Below, one piece after another: positions 8,629 through 17,277 of a stretch of 50,078 nucleotides of DNA; within the stretch, counting starts at the first letter, position 1, and every line of letters begins with the position of its first letter. The notes below the pieces were generated by a model. It saw only the letters and a program-made list of their open reading frames with translations. It had not been told where the DNA came from and did no database searches. Origin of the DNA: Brevibacterium sp. ZH18. Lineage in GTDB: Bacteria > Actinomycetota > Actinomycetes > Actinomycetales > Brevibacteriaceae. The stretch is taken from the NCBI RefSeq assembly GCF_022748595.1, contig NZ_JALDSX010000027.1, forward strand, positions 1 to 50,078, in the 5' to 3' direction. The position numbers and the translations under genes are program-made.

Positions 8629-9743
8629 CGACCGGCGAACCTCTCCCGCATGCGGGAGAAGACTCCCCTGCTCTCAGTGGTGATCTGAGCGCGTGGGGTC
8701 TCCTCGTCGCGCAGTTTCGCGAGCTGTTCGAGCAGCTCGCGCTGGGCGTCGTCCATCTTGTCCGGTGTCATGACGTCGACCGTGATCAGCAGGTCGCCGC
8801 GGGTCTCGGAGCGCAGGCGGGTCGCGCCCAGTCCGGAGAGCTTGACGACGGTGCCCGACTGCGTGCCTGCTTCGATGGACAGATCCTGCGTGCCGTCGAA
8901 GGTCTCGAACGGGATCGAGGCGCCGAGGGCAGCGGCGGTCATCGGTACGGAGATCGCTGCGCGCAGGTTGTCGCCGTCGCGCTGGAAGACCTCGTGGCGG
9001 GCCACCATGACCTCGACGAAGAGGTCGCCGGCGGGACCGCCGCCGGGGCCGACCTCGCCCTGGGCGGAGAGCTGGATCCGGGTTCCGTCGGAGACACCGG
9101 CGGGGATGCGGATCTTCATCGTGCGCTGCTTGCGGACGCGGCCATCGCCCTGGCAGTTGAGGCAGGGGTTCGGAATGACGGTGCCGTAGCCGTGGCAGGA
9201 GTTGCAGGTCTGGTTCGTGACCATCTGGCCCAGAAGGGTCCGAGTCATGCGCTGAACGCTGCCGGAACCGTGGCACAGGGTGCAGGTCTCGACCTTGGTG
9301 CCCTGCTGAGTACCGGCACCCGAACAGGTGTCGCAGACAACCGCTGTGGCGACCTCGAGGTCGACGGTGCCGCCGAAGGCTGCGGTCTTGAGGTCGATGT
9401 TGACGCCGACTAGGGCATCCTTGCCACGCTGTGTGCGAGGCATCGGACCGCCGGCGGAACCGCCTCCGCCGCCGAAGAAGGTCTCGAAGATGTCGCCGAA
9501 GCCGCCGAAGCCACCGCCGCCGGCAGGGAAGCCCTGACCGTTGTCGCCGCCGCCCATGTCGTAGTTGCGGCGCTTCTCCGAGTCGGAGAGCACGTCGTAG
9601 GCGAGGGAAATGGCTTTGAATTCGTCCTCGTGACCGGGGTTCACATCGGGGTGATACTTCCGGGCCAGTTTGCGGTAGGACGACTTGATTTCAGCCGCTG
9701 AAGCGTCTTTGGACACTCCGAGTGTTTCATAGTGATCGGCCAC
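8625..9743 (-). CDS. dnaJ: Chaperone DnaJ (HrcA-linked)
   Basis: This 372-residue co-chaperone stimulates DnaK ATPase. The J domain carries HPD at 31-33, followed by a Gly/Phe-rich region, four zinc-binding CxxCxGxG repeats (CDTCSGAG, CTLCHGSG, CNSCHGYG, CLNCQGDG) and the C-terminal substrate domains. It starts with GTG about 100 bases after hrcA. Actinobacteria often carry two dnaJ genes, one beside dnaK and one beside hrcA; this is the hrcA type and should be under CIRCE control. Confidence 0.96.
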   Translation of the reverse strand: MADHYETLGVSKDASAAEIKSSYRKLARKYHPDVNPGHEDEFKAISLAYDVLSDSEKRRNYDMGGGDNGQGFPAGGGGFGGFGDIFETFFGGGGGSAGGPMPRTQRGKDALVGVNIDLKTAAFGGTVDLEVATAVVCDTCSGAGTQQGTKVETCTLCHGSGSVQRMTRTLLGQMVTNQTCNSCHGYGTVIPNPCLNCQGDGRVRKQRTMKIRIPAGVSDGTRIQLSAQGEVGPGGGPAGDLFVEVMVARHEVFQRDGDNLRAAISVPMTAAALGASIPFETFDGTQDLSIEAGTQSGTVVKLSGLGATRLRSETRGDLLITVDVMTPDKMDDAQRELLEQLAKLRDEETPRAQITTESRGVFSRMRERFAGR

Positions 9744-9845
9744 AGAAACTTCTCTCTCCCTGGTGGTGTGGTGTATTGGCGTTGTCGTGCATGTATTGGT
9801 GTCGGCGTCCGGGCGCCGTGCCTGAGATCAGGATCGTCTCTCCGG

Positions 9846-10919
9846 TCAGGTTCCCTGGTCGAGGACGGAGGAAACGTATTTCGCGACGGCTCGCACTGCT
9901 GAGATCGTCGTCGGATAGTCCATGCGAGTCGGTCCGAGCACGGCCAGTCGCGCGGAGGAGCCTGCGTCATGACCATATTCGGCGGCCACGACGGATGTCG
10001 AACTGAACGACTCGTGAGTATTCTCACGGCCGATGCGGACGCTGATCTCGGCCTGGTCCTCCGCCATCGATGTCAGCAGTTTGAGGAGCACGACCTGTTC
10101 TTCGAAGGCTTCGAGGATCGGGGCCATCTTCTCACCGAACTCCCGACCCGAACGGGCAAGATTCGCGGTGCCTGCCATGATGATGCGCTCTTCGCGGGTG
10201 GCGGCGACGAGGTCCGTGACCGCCGCACGGATCTGCGTGAGCACTGCGACGCTGTCCGTGCCTGAGGACTCCGGTTCCGACGTCGTCTCCTCCTGCCTGC
10301 CGGCGACGGGTTCGCCTCCGGGCGCGGGAGCCATCGTGTTCATCACGCGGGAAAGCTTCTGTCCGGCGAACTCGGTGTTGATCCTGTCGCGGATGCCGCG
10401 CAGCGCCTCGTCGTCGGCGGCCCCCGGAGTGGTCACGATCTTCTGCTCCACCTGGCCGGCATCGGTGATGAGGACGACGAGGATGCGGCTCGGCCCCAGG
10501 CCGACTATCTCGATGTGCTTGATCCTGGCCAACGACACCGTCGGATACTGGATGAGCGCAACCTGATGAGTCAACCCCGAGAGCACACGGACCGTGCGGT
10601 CGAGCATGTCGTCGAGGTCGACGTTGCCGTCGATGAGCTGGAAGATCGCACGACGCTCGGCCTGGGTCAGTGGTTTGAAATCGTCGATGCGATTGACGAA
10701 CATTCGGTAGCCGAGGTCGGTCGGGATGCGTCCGGCAGAGGTGTGAGGTTGCGCGATGTAGCCCTCCTGCTCGAGCAGGGCCATGTCGTTGCGAATGGTC
10801 GCAGGTGAGACACCCAGGGTGTGGCGCTGAACAATGGCTTTCGAGCCGACGGGCTCATTGGTGGCGACGAAGTCCTCGACGATCGCGCGCAGGACCTGTG
10901 CTCGTCTGTCGTCGTTCAT
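9846..10919 (-). CDS. hrcA: Heat-shock repressor HrcA
   Basis: This 357-residue repressor of class I heat-shock genes binds CIRCE. It has an N-terminal winged helix (RRAQVLRAIVEDFVATNEPVG, with TLGVSPATIRNDMA as recognition region), a GAF-like middle and the C-terminal GPTRMDYPTTISAVRAV motif. The ATG at 10919 has a strong GGAGGAG about five bases upstream; earlier in-frame codons only translate the repeated leader. A perfect CIRCE element lies 50 bases upstream, so the gene is autoregulated. Confidence 0.96.
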   Translation of the reverse strand: MNDDRRAQVLRAIVEDFVATNEPVGSKAIVQRHTLGVSPATIRNDMALLEQEGYIAQPHTSAGRIPTDLGYRMFVNRIDDFKPLTQAERRAIFQLIDGNVDLDDMLDRTVRVLSGLTHQVALIQYPTVSLARIKHIEIVGLGPSRILVVLITDAGQVEQKIVTTPGAADDEALRGIRDRINTEFAGQKLSRVMNTMAPAPGGEPVAGRQEETTSEPESSGTDSVAVLTQIRAAVTDLVAATREERIIMAGTANLARSGREFGEKMAPILEAFEEQVVLLKLLTSMAEDQAEISVRIGRENTHESFSSTSVVAAEYGHDAGSSARLAVLGPTRMDYPTTISAVRAVAKYVSSVLDQGT

Positions 10920-10930
10920 CCGTCTCCTCC

Positions 10931-10966
10931 CTGTCATTGGTTCTCGCACTGTCATTGGTTCTCGCA
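10931..10966. repeat. Perfect 18-bp tandem duplication in the hrcA leader
   Basis: CTGTCATTGGTTCTCGCA occurs twice head to tail with no mismatch, between CIRCE and the hrcA ribosome site. The lack of any divergence suggests a recent duplication or selection on the leader. Confidence 0.95.
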
Positions 10967-10969
10967 TCT

Positions 10970-10996
10970 TTGGCACTCACCCGGCCTGAGTGCCAA
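10970..10996 (-). promoter_or_regulatory. CIRCE operator (HrcA binding site)
   Basis: TTGGCACTC (10970-10978), nine spacer bases, then GAGTGCCAA (10988-10996). This is a perfect 9-9-9 inverted repeat matching the CIRCE consensus apart from one symmetric base. A TAGAAT -10-like box at 11001-10996 on the minus strand directly abuts it, so bound HrcA would cover the transcription start. Confidence 0.95.
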
Positions 10997-11160
10997 TTCT
11001 ACGCCTCTTGCAGATCGATTTCACTTTCGGGGCGGACACGACGAACTCGGCTCGGTCTCTCGTGAGCTTACGTCGGGCTCGCACGAGGTTAGTCACTGTT
11101 CCAGCTCGGCTCAGCGGGTCATCGCCGATTGCGCCGGGTCCTTGATTAGGGTGGTGGCCT

Positions 11161-12021
11161 GTGAATACCTTTGATCGCTACGGCCCCGATGTGCTGTCGG
11201 GCGCCTCACCGTCCTCACACCAGCTCAAGAAGTCCACCCCTGTCGAGCTGGGCCTCGGCATGGTCCTCGAAGATGCGATGAGCGGATACGTCGGCGCAGT
11301 CGTCGGCGCCGAGAAAACCACCGCAGGAGTCGTCGTCAACCTCGAGGACAGGGCAGGAAAGGTCCGCGCGTTCCCGCTGGGCCCCGGGTTCCTGCTTGAG
11401 GGACGTCCCGTTGATCTCAGGCTGCCGACCAAGAAGAAGAAAGCGACGCCGGGGCGCACAGCTTCGGGGTCGCGAGCAGTTGCCGATGCCAAGGCGCGCG
11501 TGGCCAGAGGCTCGCGGATCTGGGTCGAGGGCAAGCACGACGCCGAGCTCGTCGAGAAGATCTGGGGAGACGATCTGCGGATCGAAGGCGTCGTCGTCGA
11601 GCCCCTGGGCGGGTTGGACGATGTCGCTGACAAGCTCGCCGCATTTGGTCCGGACAAGGATCACCGGGTCGGTGTGCTCGCCGACCACTTGGTCAGCGGA
11701 ACCAAGGAATCCAAGATCGCCGAGGCGGTCCGTGCGGATCCGCGCTACCGCAACGTCGTCCACATCATCGGTCACCCCTATGTCGACATCTGGCAGGCCG
11801 TCAAACCTCACGTCGTCGGGATCAAGGAATGGCCGGTAGTCCCCCGGGGTGAGGATTGGAAGACCGGAATCCTGCGACGCATCGGCTGGCCGCACGCCGA
11901 CCATCGCGACGTCGCTCGCGGCTGGGTCAGGATCCTCGGCAAGGTGAGCACAATTGCAGATGTCGAACCGACGCTGTCAGGTCGTGTGGAGGAGCTCATC
12001 GACTTCGTCACCGTGGGCTGA
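11161..12021 (+). CDS. DUF3097 protein with TOPRIM-like motifs
   Basis: This 286-residue protein matches the actinobacterial DUF3097 family. The N-terminal 90 residues look like a beta-barrel strand set (GYVGAVVGAE, GVVVNLEDRAG), followed by a lysine-rich linker. Residues 118-190 resemble a TOPRIM fold: WVEGKHDAEL carries the glutamate (E123) and LADHLVSGTKESKI carries an aspartate (D175) before the glycine turn, as in M5-type nucleases and primases. The TOPRIM reading is my inference. The GTG start has TAGGGT eight bases upstream, so the transcript may be leaderless. It is divergent from hrcA. Confidence 0.85.
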   Translation: MNTFDRYGPDVLSGASPSSHQLKKSTPVELGLGMVLEDAMSGYVGAVVGAEKTTAGVVVNLEDRAGKVRAFPLGPGFLLEGRPVDLRLPTKKKKATPGRTASGSRAVADAKARVARGSRIWVEGKHDAELVEKIWGDDLRIEGVVVEPLGGLDDVADKLAAFGPDKDHRVGVLADHLVSGTKESKIAEAVRADPRYRNVVHIIGHPYVDIWQAVKPHVVGIKEWPVVPRGEDWKTGILRRIGWPHADHRDVARGWVRILGKVSTIADVEPTLSGRVEELIDFVTVG

Positions 12022-12142
12022 CGCCTCTGAAGGACCGCCGGTGTCAGATGTGACCGATTTGGTACAGGATTCGGGCTTTCCTCAGTCCGGCCCAAAGCCG
12101 TTTCCGATAGTGTGATGGCCAAGAGCTCTGAAAGGACCCCGC

Positions 12143-12994
12143 ATGTCATACAACCCCCAGCACCCGAACAATGGTTCTGACCAGGCGCGGCCCATGCCAC
12201 CTGACTATTCTCAGGCCTCGGGTCCGCAACAGCCCTACAGTCAGCCGAACCAGCAGAACTTCGGTTCGCAGCAGAACGCCGGATCGCAGAACTACGGATC
12301 GCAGAACTACGGCGCACAGCAGCAGAGTCAGCCTGGCTATGGATCTGCGCAGCAGAACCCGCAGACCTACAACTCACAGCAGGGTCATGGATCGCAGCAG
12401 AACTACGGTTCGGCCCAGGGGCAGCAGTACGGATCTGGGCAGCAGTACGGTGCACAGCAGCCGCAGGGTCAGCAGTATGGATCTGGCCAGCCTTACGGGC
12501 AGCAGCAGTACGCTCAGCCGCCGTATGGCGGCCCGCAGGCACAAGGCGCACCGAGGTTCGCGGGCAACCCCGCTCTGTTCGACTCACACATGCTGCCCGA
12601 GAACGCCTACGGACCCGGTTCCGCTCAATTCTGGATGCCTAACGAATCTGACCGGACCACCGTGCTGTGGACGCACATCGGCGCCTTGTTCTTCGGGTTC
12701 CTCCCACTCATCATGTTCCTCGTGAAGAAGGACGAATCACCTTTCGTGCGCGAGCACACGCGTCAGGGCCTGAACGCGTGGATCACCAATATGATCGCCA
12801 CGTTCGCGGCTTCATTCGTCCTCGGAATCATCGGCTTCATTCTCGCGTTGGTGACATTCGGACTCGGCATATTGATCGTGTACTTCGCCTTCATCATCCC
12901 CTGTGTCTACATGGTCTTCTATATCATCGCCGCCATCGCCGGGAACAAGGGCGAAGGCTACAAATTCCCTCTCACCTTCGAATTCGTGAAGTGA
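12143..12994 (+). CDS. DUF4870 membrane protein with Q/Y/G-rich tail
   Basis: This 283-residue protein has about 140 N-terminal residues made of Gln-, Tyr-, Gly- and Ser-rich repeats (GSQNYG, QQYGSGQQYG), then a DUF4870 domain: SDRTTVLWTHIGALFFGFLP, the VREHTRQGLN loop and three hydrophobic helices (about 173-194, 215-240, 243-268). DUF4870 proteins have no settled function. AAAGGA lies seven bases before ATG. The tail is strikingly like that of the DUF4190 protein at the window start, although the membrane domains differ. Confidence 0.88.
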   Translation: MSYNPQHPNNGSDQARPMPPDYSQASGPQQPYSQPNQQNFGSQQNAGSQNYGSQNYGAQQQSQPGYGSAQQNPQTYNSQQGHGSQQNYGSAQGQQYGSGQQYGAQQPQGQQYGSGQPYGQQQYAQPPYGGPQAQGAPRFAGNPALFDSHMLPENAYGPGSAQFWMPNESDRTTVLWTHIGALFFGFLPLIMFLVKKDESPFVREHTRQGLNAWITNMIATFAASFVLGIIGFILALVTFGLGILIVYFAFIIPCVYMVFYIIAAIAGNKGEGYKFPLTFEFVK

Positions 12995-13041
12995 CGACTC
13001 TCGCCCCATGATCGATCACGTGCACTGATCCGCGAGTGCAG

Positions 13042-13078
13042 CGAAGCCGGTGTCATCACCTCGATGACACCGGCTTCG
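13042..13078 (+). terminator. Terminator after the DUF4870 gene
   Basis: A 15-bp perfect stem (13042-13056 with 13064-13078) closes a seven-base loop, 48 bases after the stop codon. There is no long uridine tract, which is usual in high-GC genomes. It may serve both strands because hemW converges from the right. Confidence 0.8.
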
Positions 13079-13120
13079 TCTGTCTGTTCAGGCAACGTGA
13101 CCCCCAAGGGAACCGACTTG

Positions 13121-13188
13121 CCGCAGTCGGTTCGCCGACGCGTCAGTTCAGGTAGTCGGTTCGCCGACGGGTCAGTTCACATAGTCGG
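13121..13188. repeat. 29-bp tandem repeat including the hemW stop codon
   Basis: Two 29-bp copies (13131-13159 and 13160-13188) differ at three positions, with a partial third at the left end. Read on the minus strand, the first copy contains the last codons and TGA stop of hemW, and the second repeats that TGA 29 bases later. Each copy carries a GTCGG-CGAA-CCGAC hairpin. Confidence 0.85.
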
Positions 13189-14404
13189 TGAGGATTCGGA
13201 CCATATAGTCAGCCAGCAGACGGCCCTGCAGGGTCGGGACGAAAAGTCCCTTCGCAGCTGGCTCAGCCTCGAGCAGACCTTGCTTGACGAAGTCGCTGAT
13301 GGCCCGTTGGCTGCCCGACCCCAGAGAGTCGAGGCTCAGCTCCGAATCGATGCGGGCCGCGAGCATGATCCGTTCGATCTCTCGCGTCGAGTCATCGAGC
13401 ACTTCACGTCCGACAGCGGGTGAGTCCCCCGCGAGCAGCCTGTCGGACCATGCCCGAGGATGCTTCGCGTTCCAGAACCGCACTCCGCCGATATGCGAGT
13501 GCGCCCCGGGCCCGAAGCCCCACCAGTCGGCATTGCGCCAGTAGGCCATGTTGTGATCGCACCGGGTCGCGTCCGAGGTCGACCAATTGCTCACCTCGTA
13601 CCAATGGAGGCCAGCGGCTTCCATCGCCGAATCGGCGATCTCATACTTGTCGGCCAGATCGTCTTCGTCGGGCATCGGCAGCTCGCCGCGACGCACCATG
13701 GCGCCCATCTTCGTGCCCGGCTCGACGATGAGCGAATACGCGGAGATATGGTCGACGTCGTTGCTCAGTGCCACCTCGAGCGACCGGCGCCAATCATCGA
13801 TCGACTCCCCCGGAGTGCCGTAGATGAGGTCAAGGCTGAGTTCCAGACCGGCCTCTTTGATCCACCTCGCCACGTCCGGGATCTTCTCCGGATCGTGGGT
13901 CCGATCCAAGGTCGCAAGCACATGGGGCACAGCCGATTGCATGCCCAAGGAGATCCGAGTGAAGCCGGCACCCGCCAACGTCGCAATGTAGCTCGGGTCG
14001 AGCGTGTCCGGATTCGCCTCGGTCGTGACTTCGACGTCAGGTGCCAACCGGAAACGGGCCCGGATGTCGTCCATGACTCCGGCGAGCACCTCGGCGGCCA
14101 GCATCGTCGGGGTGCCCCCGCCGAAGAAGATCGTCGAAACTTCACGATCCCCGGCCCCCACCTCGGCGAGGGCGCGGGTCGAGAGATCGAGCTCGCGCGC
14201 AAGATTCGCGCGGTAGTCATCACGGGAGGCTCCCGGGCCGAGGTCCTCGGCCGTATACGTGTTGAAGTCGCAGTACCCGCAGCGAACTCGGCAGTAGGGA
14301 ACGTGCACGTAGAGGCTCAGCCCACGCTCAGCGGCGCCCTCTCCGGCTGAGGCCGGAAGCGAACCGTCGAGCGGTGGAGTCTCACCAGTCGGTTGTGCTG
14401 GCAC
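13172..14404 (-). CDS. hemW: Radical SAM heme chaperone HemW
   Basis: This 410-residue protein resembles oxygen-independent coproporphyrinogen III oxidase. The radical-SAM cluster motif C-x3-C-x2-C is at C38, C42 and C45 (PYCRVRCGYCDF), followed by FFGGGTPT and the HemN C-terminal domain. The short motif and the position after lepA fit HemW, a heme-binding chaperone, better than HemN. Its GTG start touches the lepA TAA with no gap, so it is translated in series with lepA. Its 3' end lies inside a tandem repeat. Confidence 0.93.
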   Translation of the reverse strand: MPAQPTGETPPLDGSLPASAGEGAAERGLSLYVHVPYCRVRCGYCDFNTYTAEDLGPGASRDDYRANLARELDLSTRALAEVGAGDREVSTIFFGGGTPTMLAAEVLAGVMDDIRARFRLAPDVEVTTEANPDTLDPSYIATLAGAGFTRISLGMQSAVPHVLATLDRTHDPEKIPDVARWIKEAGLELSLDLIYGTPGESIDDWRRSLEVALSNDVDHISAYSLIVEPGTKMGAMVRRGELPMPDEDDLADKYEIADSAMEAAGLHWYEVSNWSTSDATRCDHNMAYWRNADWWGFGPGAHSHIGGVRFWNAKHPRAWSDRLLAGDSPAVGREVLDDSTREIERIMLAARIDSELSLDSLGSGSQRAISDFVKQGLLEAEPAAKGLFVPTLQGRLLADYMVRILTDYVN

Positions 14405-16276
14405 TTACTTCTTAGCATCCTTCTTGGAATCCGGCTCGTCGGAGGACAGGGCAGCGATGAACGCCTCCTGCGGCACTTCGACGCTGCCGACCATCTTCAT
14501 CCGCTTCTTGCCTTCCTTCTGCTTCTCAAGCAGTTTGCGCTTACGGCTGATGTCGCCGCCGTAGCACTTACTCAACACGTCCTTGCGGATGGCACGGATC
14601 GTCTCGCGGGCGATGATGCGGGAGCCGATGGCTGCCTGGATGGGCACCTCGAACTGCTGGCGCGGGATGAGCTTGCGCAGCTTTCCGGCCATGAGCACAC
14701 CATAGGAGTACGCGTTATCGCGGTGGACGATCGCAGAGAACGCATCGACCTGATCACCGGTGAGGAGAATGTCGACCTTAACAAGGTCTGCGGCGTCCTG
14801 GCCGTCGTCGGAGTAGTCCAGCGAGGCATAGCCCTTGGTCTTCGACTTCAGCTGGTCGAAGAAGTCGAAGACGATCTCGGCCAGAGGCAGACGGTAGCGG
14901 ATCTCGACTCGGTCAGAGGACAGGTAGTCCATGCCCTGAAGCTTTCCGCGGCGAGTCTGGCATAGTTCCATCACTGCGCCGATGTGCTCGCTGGGGGTGA
15001 GGATCGTGGCCTTCACCATGGGCTCACGGACTTCTTTGATCTTGCCGGTCGGGTACTCGCTCGGGTTCGTCACCACGGACTCCGAGCCGTCTTCCATTGT
15101 CACCTCGTAGATGACGCTGGGCGCGGTGGAAATGAGGTCGAGGTCGTACTCGCGCTCGAGGCGGTCGCGCAGAACCTCGAGGTGGAGCAGACCGAGGAAT
15201 CCGCAGCGGAAGCCGAAGCCCAGCGCCGTTGAAGTCTCGGGCTCGTACGCCAAGGAAGCATCGTTGAGTTTGAGTTTGTCAAGCGCATCGCGCAGCACCG
15301 GGTAGTCCGAGCCGTCGATCGGGAACAGACCCGAGAACACCATGGGCTTGGGCTCTCGGTAGCCGTCGAGCGCGATCTCTGCCGGCTTCACGGCCGCGGT
15401 GACGGTATCGCCGACCTTGGATTGGCGCACATCCTTGACACCGGTGATGAGGTAGCCGACCTCACCGACGCCGAGGCCCTTCGAGGCGTGTGGCTCCGGG
15501 GAGGAGACGCCGATCTCGAGAAGATCGTGTGTCGACCCGGTCGACATCATCGTCACCTTTTCGCGCGGGCTCAGTGACCCGTCGATGATGCGGACGTAGG
15601 TCACGACGCCCCGGTAGGTGTCATAGACCGAGTCGAAGATCATGGCTCGAGCAGGAGCCTCAGGGTCGCCGACAGGAGCAGGAATGTCGGAGATGATGCG
15701 ATCGAGGACCTCTTCGACACCCTCTCCGGTCTTGCCGGACACACGCAGGCAGTCTTCGGGTTCGCAGCCGATGAGGTTCGCGAGCTCTTCCGCGTACTTC
15801 TCAGGTTGGGCTGCGGGGAGGTCGATCTTGTTGAGGACCGGGATAATCGCGAGGTCGTTCTCCATTGCCAGGTACAGGTTGGCCAGCGTCTGGGCTTCGA
15901 TGCCCTGCGCGGCGTCAACGAGGAGAAGTGCACCTTCGCATGCGGCCAGCGAACGGGAGACCTCGTAGCTGAAGTCGACGTGTCCCGGCGTGTCGATCAT
16001 GTTCAGGGCGTAGGGAGTGCCGTCGGTATCCCAGGGCATGCGCACAGCCTGAGATTTGATCGTGATCCCGCGTTCGCGCTCGATGTCCATCCGGTCGAGG
16101 TACTGGGCCCGCATATCGCGCTGCTCGACCGCACCGGTGATCTGGAGCATTCTGTCGGCCAGGGTCGATTTGCCGTGGTCGATGTGAGCGATGATGCAGA
16201 AGTTGCGAATCAGCTCGGGTGAGGTTGCGGACGGCGAAATCCGCTTGAGTGCACCAGCATTCACCTGAGGTGACAT
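14405..16276 (-). CDS. lepA: Elongation factor 4 (LepA)
   Basis: This 623-residue translational GTPase acts on ribosomes and in 30S biogenesis. The G motifs are intact ([23 protein letters not shown]), followed by domain II, the EF-G-like domains and the LepA-specific C-terminal domain ending in GKKRMK. The ATG at 16276 has GGAAAGG about six bases upstream; in-frame codons farther upstream have no ribosome site and give a Trp-rich non-conserved leader. It forms an operon with hemW. Confidence 0.97.
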   Translation of the reverse strand: MSPQVNAGALKRISPSATSPELIRNFCIIAHIDHGKSTLADRMLQITGAVEQRDMRAQYLDRMDIERERGITIKSQAVRMPWDTDGTPYALNMIDTPGHVDFSYEVSRSLAACEGALLLVDAAQGIEAQTLANLYLAMENDLAIIPVLNKIDLPAAQPEKYAEELANLIGCEPEDCLRVSGKTGEGVEEVLDRIISDIPAPVGDPEAPARAMIFDSVYDTYRGVVTYVRIIDGSLSPREKVTMMSTGSTHDLLEIGVSSPEPHASKGLGVGEVGYLITGVKDVRQSKVGDTVTAAVKPAEIALDGYREPKPMVFSGLFPIDGSDYPVLRDALDKLKLNDASLAYEPETSTALGFGFRCGFLGLLHLEVLRDRLEREYDLDLISTAPSVIYEVTMEDGSESVVTNPSEYPTGKIKEVREPMVKATILTPSEHIGAVMELCQTRRGKLQGMDYLSSDRVEIRYRLPLAEIVFDFFDQLKSKTKGYASLDYSDDGQDAADLVKVDILLTGDQVDAFSAIVHRDNAYSYGVLMAGKLRKLIPRQQFEVPIQAAIGSRIIARETIRAIRKDVLSKCYGGDISRKRKLLEKQKEGKKRMKMVGSVEVPQEAFIAALSSDEPDSKKDAKK

Positions 16277-16407
16277 GTACGCCCTTTCCTTGACAGACCA
16301 GAACCACCATTGTTCCATGACTTGTATCCCAGCCCGGAATCCGCGGGTGTGCGAACATTTCCGCGCCCGGTCTGCACATTTCGTTTCGCGTCGGCGAAGA
16401 TTGGACC

Positions 16408-17175
16408 ATGAGTGACTTTTCGATCATGAGCTTCAACCTCAGGTATCCCGCGATGGACGGCCACCCGGTGGCCAAGCGACTGCCGATCGCGGCCGAGCTC
16501 ATCACGCAGGCCCACCCCCACATCATCGGCACGCAGGAGGGTGAGCTCGATCAGCTCGAGACTCTCATCAGCATGCTGCCCGATGAGTACGTGTGGCTGG
16601 GCGAAGGCCACTCCGGTGGGAATTCGGGAGAGTTTACGGCCGTCATCTACGACTCCTCCCGCTTCGATGTCGACGCCGTCGATATCAGCTGGCTATCCGA
16701 ACGACCTGAGACGGTCGCTTCCGAATCCTGGGGAGTCTCGCATGCGAGGACGCTGACGACCGTCGACGTCAGAGATCTGGTCACCGGTCGATCGCTGCGA
16801 GTGCTCAACACCCACCTCGACCACAAGTCCGAGCACGCACGGTTGGAGTCCGCGAAGATCATGGCGGAGACCATCGCCGAGGTGGATGTCCCTTCCATCG
16901 TCACCGGAGACTTCAACGTGGCCACCGGTTCACCCGTCTACGACTACCTGTGCAAAGAGGTCGGACTCATCGACACCGGTGCCGAGGCTCCGGGTGAAGA
17001 CGTCGGGACCTTCCATCGCTATCGGGGTCCGAAGCGAGGCGACGATCGCATCGATTGGATCCTCATCGCCGAAGGGCTGCAGACCGTGTCGACGCGGATC
17101 AACACGTTCTCCGTCAACGGAGACTACCCTTCCGACCATTTTCCGATCGAGGCAGTTCTACGCTGGATCGGGTGA
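16408..17175 (+). CDS. Endonuclease/exonuclease/phosphatase-family hydrolase
   Basis: This 255-residue protein of the EEP metal-dependent phosphohydrolase fold has the expected catalytic blocks: MSFNLRYP at the start, [10 protein letters not shown] (metal Glu), LNTHLDH, TGDFNV and [10 protein letters not shown] (final Asp-His). No signal peptide is seen, so it is probably cytosolic. Substrates in this fold range from nucleic acids to phospholipids and cannot be deduced. GAAGAT lies six bases before ATG, so translation may be leaderless. Its stop codon starts a 23-bp repeat. Confidence 0.85.
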   Translation: MSDFSIMSFNLRYPAMDGHPVAKRLPIAAELITQAHPHIIGTQEGELDQLETLISMLPDEYVWLGEGHSGGNSGEFTAVIYDSSRFDVDAVDISWLSERPETVASESWGVSHARTLTTVDVRDLVTGRSLRVLNTHLDHKSEHARLESAKIMAETIAEVDVPSIVTGDFNVATGSPVYDYLCKEVGLIDTGAEAPGEDVGTFHRYRGPKRGDDRIDWILIAEGLQTVSTRINTFSVNGDYPSDHFPIEAVLRWIG

Positions 17176-17218
17176 TGCTGCGTCGCACATTCGAGTGACG
17201 GTGCGTCGGATGTTTGGG
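17173..17218. repeat. 23-bp degenerate tandem repeat starting at a stop codon
   Basis: Two 23-bp copies (17173-17195, 17196-17218) share 16 positions, including TGA at the start and an unbroken TGCGTCG core. A much weaker third copy may follow to 17241. The first TGA is the stop codon of the EEP hydrolase gene. Confidence 0.55.
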
Positions 17219-17277
17219 TGTTGCAAGGTCGATCAGCACAACGTCGATTGACGCGAGGTCGATTAGGCTTGTCGTCT

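Noticed and set aside
13460..14350. Long plus-strand frame opposite hemW
   Set aside because: Antisense shadow with arginine-rich, motif-free translation.
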